Part shown: positions 1 through 7,934 of the stretch, piece by piece | Layout of the letters: every line of letters starts with the position of its first letter | Position numbering within the stretch: position 1 is the first letter of the stretch | NCBI RefSeq assembly: GCF_014306135.1 | Contig: NZ_JACRWD010000001.1 | Span: 1,554,965-1,618,964 of the forward strand | Direction: 5' to 3' | DNA from: Paraclostridium hominis | Lineage (GTDB): Bacteria; Bacillota; Clostridia; Peptostreptococcales; Peptostreptococcaceae | DNA: 64,000 nucleotides | Position numbers and translations under genes: made by a program | The notes under the pieces: model-generated | What the model was told of the DNA's origin: nothing | The model's input: only the letters and a program-made list of their open reading frames with translations | Database searches by the model: none

Positions 1-1
1 T

Positions 2-346
2 GCCTTTTTATTTGCACTAGTAGGAGATGTTTTTATAGTTGGGAAAATTGTAAGCAAAATAATGCCTAAAATAATTAAACCTAATGATTCTATTAAAAAG
101 AAAGCTATTTGTATGACCTTTTTTATGGGGTGTGGTATGGTATTATGGATGTCATTTTATGGAGCTGTTGTAAATGTAGGGTTTAATGAACACTTACTTT
201 CAGCTTATGGTAGTAATATAGTTAAAAATTTTGTATTTGCAATACCATTGAATTTATTGATTGTTTCGCCATCTGCGAGAACAATATTTTTTAAGTTATT
301 CCCACCAGAAAGTTTAAACACAAAATCAACTAGTTTAAAAATTTAG
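2..346 (+). CDS. DUF2798-like membrane protein, 3' part only
   Basis: The frame is open from base 2, so the gene starts upstream of the window; the first internal ATG is at 62. About 114 C-terminal residues are visible, with a hydrophobic segment around MTFFMGCGMVLWMSF and a second one ending in PLNLLIVSPSARTIFF. This two-helix pattern, with N-P-L/F-A-x-P before the last helix, resembles the tandem DUF2798 protein encoded at 27892-28392, so I assign it to that family of unknown function. A hairpin terminator follows directly. Family assignment is by eye and moderately sure. Confidence 0.55.
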   Translation, partial: AFLFALVGDVFIVGKIVSKIMPKIIKPNDSIKKKAICMTFFMGCGMVLWMSFYGAVVNVGFNEHLLSAYGSNIVKNFVFAIPLNLLIVSPSARTIFFKLFPPESLNTKSTSLKI

Positions 347-356
347 ATGTATTTGA

Positions 357-390
357 AGGACTGTGAATTAAAATTCATAGTCCTTTTTAA
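357..390 (+). terminator. Intrinsic terminator after the DUF2798-like gene
   Basis: GGACTGTGAATT and AATTCATAGTCC pair over 12 positions with one G-U, followed by TTTTT. Confidence 0.8.
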
Positions 391-672
391 GTTTTTTACA
401 TTTAAAAAAAGAAAATACCTCTGTATAAAAAATATTATATATTTAAATTTATTAATCCATCCTCAAAACATATGCTTAGATTGCTAATATTTAACTTCAA
501 GTTCTCAATGCTATCTCATAATTGTTTGTTCATTTTTTTCTGTTGATGATGAACTGTCATTCTTGAAAATAAACTTTTCGCATTTTCTGTAAATTTTAAT
601 ATAGTATTAAATATTTAATATTGGTATAATATAGAAAAGTTTATTTAATTGCAAAATGGGAGGTTTTTTATA
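391..672. other. AT-rich spacer
   Basis: No supported gene. On the minus strand a short open stretch around 515-600 could encode about 25 residues (containing SLFSRMTVHHQQKK) and ends in a stop; it may be a decayed gene tail but has no start or ribosome binding site. The promoter of the following gene should lie at the right end, where TATAAT occurs near 625. Confidence 0.3.
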
Positions 673-1377
673 TTGTCTACAGGTATACTAATAATATTTT
701 TTGGGATAATATTTTTTGTTGCTTATTCTAAGATACTTGGATGTGCAGTTATTCTATTTGGGATTTTTGGTATTTGGTTAGTAAAAACTTCAGATACACA
801 AGAAAAATTAAAACTAGAGGAAGCCAGTACAGACAGAAGTCAAGATATTCTTGATAAAATTGGTGGTGTTGATAATATAGATGTCAACTTAAGTAAATAT
901 GGGGATGAAAGTCAATTAATTGTTCTTAAAAATAAAACTATTCATATAGGACATAATAATTATGAAACTGAAAAATTTATAGATTTCGATTCTGTTATTA
1001 AACTAGAAATTAGAATAAATAATGCAAACGTAGGAACTGCTCATCAATACTCTGAAAATACGGTTAGAGAAATTATTGAATCAATATTTGTATATATCCA
1101 TACAGCTGAATATACGGAAGAACTAGTTTTTAGATATTCATCATGTGAGCTTGAAGAAGCTCAAGTAAACTATAACGAAATACTAAAAGGTTTAAAACGA
1201 CTTAAAGTACTTCTTGGAGATACTTATGGTATGGATGACTTAGATAAAACAACCAGCATAAATTTTAATGAAAAGTCTATTCCTGCGCAAATCAAAGAAT
1301 ATAAAGAATTATTAGATATAGATGCAATAACTAAAGAAGAATTTGAAATGAAAAAGAAAGAACTTTTAAATAAATAA
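673..1377 (+). CDS. Membrane-anchored SHOCT-domain protein, copy 1
   Basis: I place the start at TTG 673, nine bases after GGGAGG (658-663); an in-frame TTG at 649 has no ribosome binding site. The product (234 residues) begins with two hydrophobic segments separated by a short loop, then a soluble region of about 170 residues containing IGHNNYE and many beta-type stretches, and ends in IPAQIKEYKELLDIDAIT, the short C-terminal SHOCT oligomerisation motif. The middle could be a PH-like domain, but I cannot name it. It is a paralogue of the next gene. The function is unknown. Confidence 0.7.
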   Translation: MSTGILIIFFGIIFFVAYSKILGCAVILFGIFGIWLVKTSDTQEKLKLEEASTDRSQDILDKIGGVDNIDVNLSKYGDESQLIVLKNKTIHIGHNNYETEKFIDFDSVIKLEIRINNANVGTAHQYSENTVREIIESIFVYIHTAEYTEELVFRYSSCELEEAQVNYNEILKGLKRLKVLLGDTYGMDDLDKTTSINFNEKSIPAQIKEYKELLDIDAITKEEFEMKKKELLNK

Positions 1378-1414
1378 GGAGTAAAGATATACTTATCTTT
1401 ACTCCTTATTTTAT
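1376..1414 (+). terminator. Intrinsic terminator
   Basis: AAGGAGTAAAGATA pairs perfectly with TATCTTTACTCCTT and is followed by a T-rich tract. Confidence 0.85.
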
Positions 1415-1758
1415 GCTTATAATTATCTTAACTTATTTATCTTAGTCAATTAGATTACTTCCTCACTAGATGATTTATATAATCATTAGAATAGGAAACA
1501 TATGCATCTATTCAGTTTCATCTTTTGATTGAATTCCAGATACTTAATATATATTAAAATAAAAATTAAGAACACTTCAAAGAGATTTATCTTTTTATTT
1601 AATAGTGTAACTTCAACAAATATTTGATGGTATCTTCTACTATATTTGAAACATTTATTAAAAGTATTATTTTCCATTAAATGGAATTTGAATCTAGATT
1701 TTTATATCTAATATTGATATTATATAGATAAATTACATTTATACAAGGAGGAACTTAG
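1415..1758. other. AT-rich spacer between the SHOCT paralogues
   Basis: A 63-codon minus-strand frame at 1486-1677 has no ribosome binding site and looks accidental. AAGGAGG at 1745-1751 is the ribosome binding site of the next gene. I see nothing else. Confidence 0.4.
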
Positions 1759-2403
1759 TTGACATTAAAAGAAATTATAGGATTTGTATTACTTCTCATG
1801 TTTTTATGGTTTTGGAAAGAAACAGATAGAAAATCTGTTAAGGAAGAATCAAGTATTGACAGAAGTAAAAATATTCTTGATGAAATTGGTGGAAATGATA
1901 ATATAGATATTAACTTAAGCAAATATAGCGAAGAAAGCCAATTAATTGTGCTTAAAAATAAAACAATTTGTATAGGGCATAATAATTATGAAACAAAAAA
2001 AATTATAGATTTTAACTCTATACTTAAACTAGAAATTTGTGTTAACAATGCAACTATAGGAAGTGCATATGAAAGTTCTAATAATAAAGTTAAAGAAATC
2101 ATTGAGTCAATAATTGTATATATTCATACAACAAACTCTACAGAAGATTTAACTTTTAGATATTCATCATATGAACTCGAAGAAGCTCAAGAAAACTATA
2201 TGGAAATTTTAAAGGGGTTAAAGCGACTTAGAGTAATTCTTGGAGATAATTCTGATGCAGATGACTTAGATAAAACAACTAGCATAAATGTTAGTGAAAA
2301 GTCTATTCCTGCGCAAATCAAAGAATATAAAGAGTTATTAGATATAGATGCAATAACTAAAGAAGAATTTGAAATGAAAAAGAAAGAACTTTTAAATAAA
2401 TAA
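1759..2403 (+). CDS. Membrane-anchored SHOCT-domain protein, copy 2
   Basis: The start is TTG 1759, seven bases after AAGGAGG. This 214-residue paralogue of the preceding protein has only one N-terminal hydrophobic segment (IIGFVLLLMFLWFW) instead of two, then the same soluble region (IGHNNYE, FRYSSYELEEAQ) and the same C-terminal SHOCT motif. The last 100 or so bases are almost identical to copy 1 while the 5' ends differ completely, which suggests gene conversion or selection on the 3' part. The function is unknown; SHOCT domains are thought to mediate oligomerisation. Confidence 0.7.
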   Translation: MTLKEIIGFVLLLMFLWFWKETDRKSVKEESSIDRSKNILDEIGGNDNIDINLSKYSEESQLIVLKNKTICIGHNNYETKKIIDFNSILKLEICVNNATIGSAYESSNNKVKEIIESIIVYIHTTNSTEDLTFRYSSYELEEAQENYMEILKGLKRLRVILGDNSDADDLDKTTSINVSEKSIPAQIKEYKELLDIDAITKEEFEMKKKELLNK

Positions 2404-2409
2404 AAAATT

Positions 2410-2448
2410 GGGAGTAAAGATATACTTATCTTCACTCCTTATTTTTTT
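2410..2448. terminator. Terminator between convergent genes
   Basis: GGAGTAAAGATA and TATCTTCACTCC pair with one G-U; a run of seven T follows on the plus strand. It is nearly the same hairpin as at 1376-1414. Confidence 0.8.
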
Positions 2449-2461
2449 GTTTCTTTTATTT

Positions 2462-3238
2462 TTATCTATACATCCTATAATTAAGCTTCTTCCCCTTAAA
2501 CTCCACCAAATAACCCCTACTCATCTCATAAAGCCTACTCCCCACAGCTTCATCAACATCTAAAATCTCATCAATTCCCATCTCACAACTTACAATCATA
2601 GGCAAATTATTAAAATATCTAAAATTCACTATCTCAAACATAATATTTACATCACTTTTACTAATACTCCCCTTAAACAAATCATCTATCAAAAGCACCT
2701 TTGCATTTTTATACCTGCTAACAATACTTTCATAAACTTCTTTATCCATAATATTTTGCTTAATATAAGTTATAACATCCCTATAAGGCATATACAAAAC
2801 TCCCACACAATCATTCATAAGACTATTGGCAATAGCAAGGGACAAATGAGTTTTCCCCGAACCCACTTGCCCTAAAAACATTATAGAATTTCTCCTACTG
2901 TTTTTTATCTCATCAAATTTTTTTACATATTCCCTAGCTTTTCTATAAGCATCTATAACTTGAATATCATAAGTATAGTTAAAACTATCAAAAGTCTTTT
3001 TCCTAAATTCATCACTTATTCCACTTGATTTTAAAATATCTTTAGCTTCTCTTAAAGCTCTACACTCACAATAAGTTGCATTATCCCCATCTAGTATAAA
3101 AGTTAAATCCCTACATTTTTCACATTTATATTTCTTCTTCAATAAATGCTCTAAGTTCCCTGATTTCTTCTTCTGTTGGCTTTCTATAAAGGTTTGAGTC
3201 CTCTTTTTTAAGCTCTCTTTGATACTTAGACTGTTCAT
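2462..3238 (-). CDS. Phage DnaC-like helicase loader ATPase
   Basis: The product is an AAA+ ATPase of the DnaC/IstB type, which loads the replicative helicase. It has a Walker A motif GQVGSGKT, a Walker B motif VLLIDDL, and before them a zinc-ribbon-like set CEKC...CEC. The 3' end of the dnaD-like gene overlaps its 5' end. The start is uncertain: ATG 3238 has GAAGGTGG in front, ATG 3283 has only a weak site, and TTG 3142 would reduce the overlap to 17 bases and still keep the cysteines. It is the last gene of a leftward phage early operon and is followed by a terminator shared with the SHOCT gene. Confidence 0.85.
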   Translation of the reverse strand: MNSLSIKESLKKRTQTFIESQQKKKSGNLEHLLKKKYKCEKCRDLTFILDGDNATYCECRALREAKDILKSSGISDEFRKKTFDSFNYTYDIQVIDAYRKAREYVKKFDEIKNSRRNSIMFLGQVGSGKTHLSLAIANSLMNDCVGVLYMPYRDVITYIKQNIMDKEVYESIVSRYKNAKVLLIDDLFKGSISKSDVNIMFEIVNFRYFNNLPMIVSCEMGIDEILDVDEAVGSRLYEMSRGYLVEFKGKKLNYRMYR

Positions 3239-4094
3239 ACTTTCCACCTTCACTTCCCCCTTTGTTTTGCTTTCTAGCTTCATACTCTTTTAAATTATCA
3301 AAAGTTTTTATATTATTTTCTCTCCACTGTCTAATAATTCCATTAACATACCCCTTATTACACCTTTTATTATCTGTAGCTATTTCTATAGCTCTTTTAA
3401 AAAGTTTAATATCTACATCTTCACTTAACTCAATTAACCACTCTCCAACTATTCCATTTATAAGTCCTATATTTTCTTCATAAAGCTTTGCATACTCATC
3501 TATATTATTTTTTATATACATACCTATACTTTCTTTTTCACTTTCTATTTTTTGTTTTTGTTTTTCTTTTTCTTTTTGTTTTTGTTTTTCTTTTTCTTTT
3601 TCTTTTTCTTTTTCCCCATAGTGGTTACTTAAACTTAAATCAACTTCAACTATGGGTATACATACACTATCCATAGCCTTATTAGATTTTAAATTAACTG
3701 TATCTATACTGTATCCATACCTATCACACTCTTTTAAAAATAAATCTACAAGATAATCGCTTTTAATATTTTTAAGCTCTTTTTCTATACACTTTCTAAC
3801 CTTAGGGCTAACTACTTTGTTATGCTTAATCCAATTTTTTAAAAACACTTCCTTAGTTTCCTCACTATAAACAACTTTCCCATAATCCTCAAATCTAGAA
3901 AGTAGCTTCTCTACAGTTTCTCTGTTATATCCAGTTTCCGTTTCTATAATTCTCTTTGGAAGCTCATAAATTCCACATTGGCTTGTCTTACTATTAGTCA
4001 TAAGATACATATAAAAATACTTCTCCTCAGGAGTTAAATCTAAAATAAAACCATCTTGCCAAAAATCTATATGAATATGCCTATAAACAGCCAT
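3126..4094 (-). CDS. Phage replisome organiser, DnaD-like
   Basis: The N-terminal 110 residues match the phage replisome-organiser winged-helix domain (begins MAVYRHIHIDFWQDGF, contains LTPEEKYFYMYLMTN). A repetitive charged linker of Glu-Lys and Gln-Lys follows (around residues 160-185, from a TTTTTC/TTTTTG hexamer tract at 3546-3616). A DnaD/DnaB2 domain then includes YVNGIIRQW. Such proteins bind the phage origin and recruit the DnaC loader encoded next. GGGGGA precedes ATG 4094. The gene begins immediately after the recT stop codon, so the two are translationally linked. Confidence 0.85.
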   Translation of the reverse strand: MAVYRHIHIDFWQDGFILDLTPEEKYFYMYLMTNSKTSQCGIYELPKRIIETETGYNRETVEKLLSRFEDYGKVVYSEETKEVFLKNWIKHNKVVSPKVRKCIEKELKNIKSDYLVDLFLKECDRYGYSIDTVNLKSNKAMDSVCIPIVEVDLSLSNHYGEKEKEKEKEKQKQKEKEKQKQKIESEKESIGMYIKNNIDEYAKLYEENIGLINGIVGEWLIELSEDVDIKLFKRAIEIATDNKRCNKGYVNGIIRQWRENNIKTFDNLKEYEARKQNKGGSEGGKYEQSKYQRELKKEDSNLYRKPTEEEIRELRAFIEEEI

Positions 4095-4835
4095 CTATAT
4101 TCCCCCTTGTAAATTAGTCTTTATACTTTCATCTAATAAAACTGACTTTTGCAAATCTATACTTAAAGGAGCATATTTAAGTAACTTCTTTATAACAGTT
4201 TTCTTTGCCATAGCATCAAATTCACTTTCCCACAAATCAATCCCAAAGATTTTACTATACTTCTTAGAGTGACTTAAAATTTCATCACGAGTCATAAACA
4301 CAAAACTAGATCCCATTGAGTCTAAATGATAAACAGCATAATAGCCTATAACCTCTCCCCTATCACCAATTAGGCATGGTCTATGTACTAACTTTTGCTC
4401 TAATCCATAATCAATATAAAACTCATCATTAGCCTTAACCTCATTAGCATACAAACTTTTAACCTTTCCACTTCTATAAGCAAGCTCTATCATTCCTTTA
4501 TAACCTATTTGAAACTCAACCTTACAATCATCACCAAACTTTACTGGTACAAGATAAGCCTGTCCTAAAACACTATTAGGCTCAAGATTTAAACTAGCAC
4601 ACTTAACCATAGCATTAATAAAAGTCATAATCTCACAAGACTTAAAATTTTCATTGGAATTAAAAACATTAATAGCTTTATTTAAAAACTTATCAAAATC
4701 AATATTACTTAAAAGCCTACTTTCTATATCATTTTTCATCTTTATCATAATTTGCTTCATAGCATAAACAGGCTTTATCTCCAAATTTTCAAGCTTTTCT
4801 TCCTTCTTTTTTATTTCCTTTTTTAAATTATTCAT
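4095..4835 (-). CDS. recT: RecT-family single-strand annealing protein
   Basis: The 246-residue product carries the RecT core, including LEPNSVLGQAYLVPVKF and FQIGYKGMIELAYRSG, and a charged N-terminus. RecT proteins anneal single strands made by a partner exonuclease, here the YqaJ-type protein encoded at 5297-6232. In most phages the two genes are adjacent; here an oppositely oriented segment (about 4850-5290) lies between them. AAGGGGGAA stands before the start. The length is typical for a compact RecT. Confidence 0.9.
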   Translation of the reverse strand: MNNLKKEIKKKEEKLENLEIKPVYAMKQIMIKMKNDIESRLLSNIDFDKFLNKAINVFNSNENFKSCEIMTFINAMVKCASLNLEPNSVLGQAYLVPVKFGDDCKVEFQIGYKGMIELAYRSGKVKSLYANEVKANDEFYIDYGLEQKLVHRPCLIGDRGEVIGYYAVYHLDSMGSSFVFMTRDEILSHSKKYSKIFGIDLWESEFDAMAKKTVIKKLLKYAPLSIDLQKSVLLDESIKTNLQGGI

Positions 4836-4905
4836 AAAAAATTCCCCCTTTATTGAAAATTAAAAAATATGTAACTATAATTTACTTAACATACAATTTA
4901 AGGAT

Positions 4906-5175
4906 GTGATTTTTATATTAAAACCACAAAATATATCTAAACTAAAAATTTTGCAATATTGTCTTATTTTTATGACCTTTGTAGTTTTTTTAATGTTTTT
5001 AGATTACGGTAATAAGTTGCTAGGAGTCATAACTTTAATACTACTCTTAATATATACAGCTTTAGATTATTACATTGACTACAAAAAAACAGGAAAACTA
5101 GACTATCAAAGTATAATAAGACTAATTATAGTAATTTTTCTAACTTTATTTATAAATAAATTTATTTTAATCTAA
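4906..5175 (+). CDS. Small membrane protein of unknown function
   Basis: It encodes up to 89 residues, mostly hydrophobic, with about three membrane segments (ILQYCLIFMTFVVFLMFL, LLGVITLILLLIYTAL and a C-terminal IIVIFLTLFINKFILI). The start is odd: AAGGATGTGAT, a good match to an extended Shine-Dalgarno sequence, covers the GTG at 4906, so translation may begin a few codons later. The gene points against its phage neighbours and sits just upstream of the structured element at 5196-5272, so both may belong to an inserted segment. No family recognised. Confidence 0.5.
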   Translation: MIFILKPQNISKLKILQYCLIFMTFVVFLMFLDYGNKLLGVITLILLLIYTALDYYIDYKKTGKLDYQSIIRLIIVIFLTLFINKFILI

Positions 5176-5195
5176 AGCCTTACAATTCTAGGTAA

Positions 5196-5272
5196 GGTGT
5201 TATATAGTATTTGACGAAACGTTAAAGCCATGTTTTAGGCTTTACAGTGAAGGAAAATACTATATAACACCC
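5196..5272 (+). ncRNA. Structured element, copy 1 of a putative conserved RNA
   Basis: A perfect 17-base-pair outer helix (5196-5212 with 5256-5272) encloses an asymmetric internal loop (GACGAAACGT on the left, CAGTGAAGGA on the right) and an inner TAAAGCC/GGCTTTA hairpin. The internal loop and inner stem recur at 35517-35599 with a quite different outer helix that still pairs. That is the pattern of a conserved RNA fold. It lies between two convergent genes. The orientation is inferred from the matching direction of the two copies. Confidence 0.6.
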
Positions 5273-5296
5273 CCCACCACGAAACAAGCTAAATAT

Positions 5297-6232
5297 CTAC
5301 ATCCTAAACACCCTAGAAGTAGTAGTCTTTACATAATCACTAGCAATTTCAGGAAAATCAGCTTTAAATTTTCTAGTGTCAAAACTAGACCTACTTTGAT
5401 TTTTCCAAGTAATCTTTCTATCTCCAACAAAAGCTACTTCATAATCTCCCATCTCATTTTGAATAACTTGTTCAATATACTTTTTCTCCAAATCAAGTTC
5501 CTTAATAAGCTTTAAAACTTCATCATATCTATTGATTTTTTCTTCTTTCATAAAAAGAATAATACTTTCATTTTTTGGATTTTTATATTTATTTTTTAAA
5601 AACCTAGAATAATCTTCACTACCATCAGGAATTGGAACTTTATCTCCTAAAATATATTCCTTCCAAAACTTTTCTTCTTCTTCCATTAAGTAATTTATAA
5701 GTTCTTCATCTCTTTCTAATTTATGAATAACAAAATCCTCATTTCCAATAAGTGCTGCAACGTAACAACAACTAGCTCCTGTAACTGCCATATAATGAAG
5801 GCATTGTATTTGATAATGAATAGGAACTTGTTTTTCCCATTCTTTCTTTTGAAAAGAATTAGTAACCTTACACTCTAATATTGCTTTTTCTCCAAATACA
5901 TATCTATCAATGTTTGCAATAGCAAATGGATATTTATCATTTCTTAAAATTCCATTTACATTTCTTACCTTTTTACCAGTTCTTATCATAAACTCACGAG
6001 CCACAAAATCTTCTAACTTATTTCCCAACTCCATTCTAAAACTTTCACATTCTTCATAATTATTACTATGTAATTTATCTATATAAACACTAGCCCTACT
6101 TTTAAAAGGACTCATATTAACAATGCTTGAAGCATCAGAACCACCTATTCCACATCTTCTTTTTTCTAGCCACTCAGCTTTACTCATGTTTTTAGTATTG
6201 TATATAATCTTTGCATCTAAAAATTTTTTCAT
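5297..6232 (-). CDS. YqaJ-family phage exonuclease
   Basis: The 311-residue product has the lambda-exonuclease-like YqaJ fold: an N-terminal WLEKRRCGIGGSDAS motif, an ELGNKLEDFVAREF helix and the catalytic D...E-x-K set (IANIDRY, then ILECKVTN). It should degrade one strand of double-stranded DNA ends to give RecT its substrate. GGGGGTATT precedes the start, and 12 bases separate the gene from the antirepressor upstream. Its usual partner recT is displaced by about 460 bases. Confidence in the family is high. Confidence 0.88.
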   Translation of the reverse strand: MKKFLDAKIIYNTKNMSKAEWLEKRRCGIGGSDASSIVNMSPFKSRASVYIDKLHSNNYEECESFRMELGNKLEDFVAREFMIRTGKKVRNVNGILRNDKYPFAIANIDRYVFGEKAILECKVTNSFQKKEWEKQVPIHYQIQCLHYMAVTGASCCYVAALIGNEDFVIHKLERDEELINYLMEEEEKFWKEYILGDKVPIPDGSEDYSRFLKNKYKNPKNESIILFMKEEKINRYDEVLKLIKELDLEKKYIEQVIQNEMGDYEVAFVGDRKITWKNQSRSSFDTRKFKADFPEIASDYVKTTTSRVFRM

Positions 6233-6244
6233 AATACCCCCCTT

Positions 6245-7024
6245 TTAATTACAATTATCAATTTCCTTATTTAAAACACTCATATAATCTGTTTTTATTT
6301 TATTTATAAAGTAAGTCTGTCCTTTCCCAGTTATCCTAGTTGTTGCTTGTAACTTTTCTCCATTTTCAGTTTTGATTATTTTTTCTATAACCTTAAAATA
6401 TCCTCTGTCTATGTATTTCTGTTTTGGAAGATTTTTATCTATTCCATTTTTAATCAAATATCCATTTTCTCTAAACCAAAAGAAAAGTCTATTTCTTCCA
6501 ATATGTATATTGTTGTTGCTTAAAACTTTAGCAAAAGTTCCTATGCTTATAACTTCTTTTGTTTCTTCTATGACTTTTATAAATTCTTTATAAGAATTAT
6601 TTTTATTTATTAAACTATCAATTAGGTTTTCTAAAAAATCTGGGTTATTTATTATATTGTTTATAATTTTGTTATCTAAATATGCCCCCTGCTTTCTAAT
6701 GGTTGGAAGTACCTCTTCAAATATCCAACTTTCAAATCTGTTAGCAGTTTCAAGCTTTGACTTTATAATTAATCTATATAAATTTGATTCATCTATAAAC
6801 TTTCTATTAACATATTGGATAATGTCTTCTCCATTTCTTTTTTTGCCAGAAACTATGCCTATCTCGTAAAAAGTTATTCCCTTCTTTTTACAATGTCTAT
6901 TTATCGCATCATGAGGATTTAAATAACCTAAAATCCTACAACATTCTACTGCATCAAAGTACTCTTTGTTGTTTGTATTTAGCACCATGATTTCCCCAAA
7001 ATCCTTATTTTTAAAAATCTCCAT
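6245..7024 (-). CDS. Phage antirepressor (Bro-N plus KilAC/ANT domains)
   Basis: Residues 1-115 form a Bro-N domain (YFDAVECCRILGYLNPHDAI, ESNLYRLIIKS, FESWIFEEVLPTIRKQGAY). Residues 150-250 form the C-terminal KilAC/ANT domain with FAKVLSNNNIHIGRNRLF. Such proteins antagonise or replace the phage repressor during induction. The gene follows the Cro-like gene with 11 bases between, consistent with a leftward early operon. AGGAGGTATTTAT precedes the ATG. Confidence 0.88.
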   Translation of the reverse strand: MEIFKNKDFGEIMVLNTNNKEYFDAVECCRILGYLNPHDAINRHCKKKGITFYEIGIVSGKKRNGEDIIQYVNRKFIDESNLYRLIIKSKLETANRFESWIFEEVLPTIRKQGAYLDNKIINNIINNPDFLENLIDSLINKNNSYKEFIKVIEETKEVISIGTFAKVLSNNNIHIGRNRLFFWFRENGYLIKNGIDKNLPKQKYIDRGYFKVIEKIIKTENGEKLQATTRITGKGQTYFINKIKTDYMSVLNKEIDNCN

Positions 7025-7035
7025 ATAAATACCTC

Positions 7036-7227
7036 CTAATTGTTTTTAAAAATATCATCACTTTCATAATTTAGAACTTCTTTAATTTTTAAAGCAATAT
7101 CTAATGATGGTGTTCTTTGTCCTCTTTCTATTTTTGTGTAATATGACCTGTCTATGTTTAGCTTGTTTGCAACTTGAAGTTGAGTTAGGTTTTTGCTTTT
7201 TCTAGCTTCTTTTAAATTTATTCTCAT
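7036..7227 (-). CDS. Cro-like XRE regulator
   Basis: A 63-residue helix-turn-helix protein (KEARKSKNLTQLQVANKL, YYTKIERGQRTPSLD). I choose ATG 7227 because AAGGGGGGAG stands just before it; the longer frame from 7293 adds 22 residues without such a site. It is the first gene of the leftward phage operon and divergent from the CI-like repressor at 7503, the classical layout of a lysis-lysogeny switch. Confidence 0.85.
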   Translation of the reverse strand: MRINLKEARKSKNLTQLQVANKLNIDRSYYTKIERGQRTPSLDIALKIKEVLNYESDDIFKNN

Positions 7228-7502
7228 TTTTCTCCCCCCTTTTATTTTAAGTGTCTTTATGTTACCAAAGTATTTATCGTGTCTTTTAGCCACGACTTTA
7301 TATTTATGATTATAGTTACGTTTTGTTACCTTGTCTATAAAATTTATATAAGAGTCACATTTTTGTTTACACTAAGACACATTTTATATAAAATATAAGT
7401 ATATAATCCGTTACATATATTCAATAAAATTTTGAATAAATTCTTAATTAATAATATAAATTTTTATATTTTTTATATAAAAGTAATTGGAGGTGAATTT
7501 TC
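7228..7502. promoter_or_regulatory. Divergent promoter/operator region of the phage switch
   Basis: This 275-base AT-rich region lies between the Cro-like and CI-like genes. A rightward promoter could be TTTACA at 7366-7371 with TAAAAT at 7389-7394 (17-base spacer). GTTAC occurs several times (near 7314, 7325 and 7411) together with GTCACA and GACACA, which could be parts of operators. The exact operator is not resolved. Confidence 0.45.
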
Positions 7503-7904
7503 ATGTCGTTTGGTCAAAGATTAAAAGATTTAAGAATAGAAAAAAATGTTACTCAGCAACAAGTTGGAGATTTTTTAGGTGTTGGAAGAGCAACTATTGC
7601 AGGATATGAAACTAAGGATAAACACCCAGATTTTGATAAGCTAAATTTATTAGCACAGTTTTTTAATGTTACAACAGATTATTTAATAGGTGTTCCTAAT
7701 TCAGTTAAAACGCTAGATAATAAGGATATGACTATTGCAACTCATAGAAGTAATTCTTATGAAAAAGATTTTGATAAACAAGAATACTTTACAACTAGTG
7801 ACGGTCAAAAGGTTAATTTATGTGAGGATTTATCAGATGAAGCTAGAGAACAGTTAGAAAGTTATCTTAACTATCTTATGTTTAAATATCCAAAGAAAGA
7901 TTAG
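7503..7904 (+). CDS. CI-like XRE phage repressor
   Basis: 133 residues: an N-terminal XRE helix-turn-helix (LKDLRIEKNVTQQQVGDFLG, TIAGYETKDKHPDFDKL, TTDYLIGV) and a short acidic tail rather than a LexA-type peptidase domain. It probably maintains silence of the leftward early operon. The lack of a self-cleaving domain fits the next gene, an ImmA-like peptidase, which in ICEBs1-type systems inactivates the repressor. GGAGGTGAATTTTC precedes the ATG. Confidence 0.85.
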   Translation: MSFGQRLKDLRIEKNVTQQQVGDFLGVGRATIAGYETKDKHPDFDKLNLLAQFFNVTTDYLIGVPNSVKTLDNKDMTIATHRSNSYEKDFDKQEYFTTSDGQKVNLCEDLSDEAREQLESYLNYLMFKYPKKD

Positions 7905-7934
7905 TTTTTTATATGTTTAGGGGGATAATTGTTT

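Noticed and set aside
1486..1677. 63-codon minus-strand ORF
   Set aside because: No ribosome binding site and unusual composition in an AT-rich spacer; probably chance.
3488..3676. Plus-strand ORF rich in Phe, Val and Leu
   Set aside because: It is the complement of the Glu-Lys/Gln-Lys linker repeat in the DnaD-like gene.
5196..5272. Reading the structured element as a hammerhead ribozyme because GACGAAAC resembles its core
   Set aside because: No stem II lies between the CUGANGA-like and GAAA parts, and the other core bases do not fit.
5196..5272. Reading the element as a rho-independent terminator
   Set aside because: There is no T-run on either strand, and the conserved internal loop would be unexplained.
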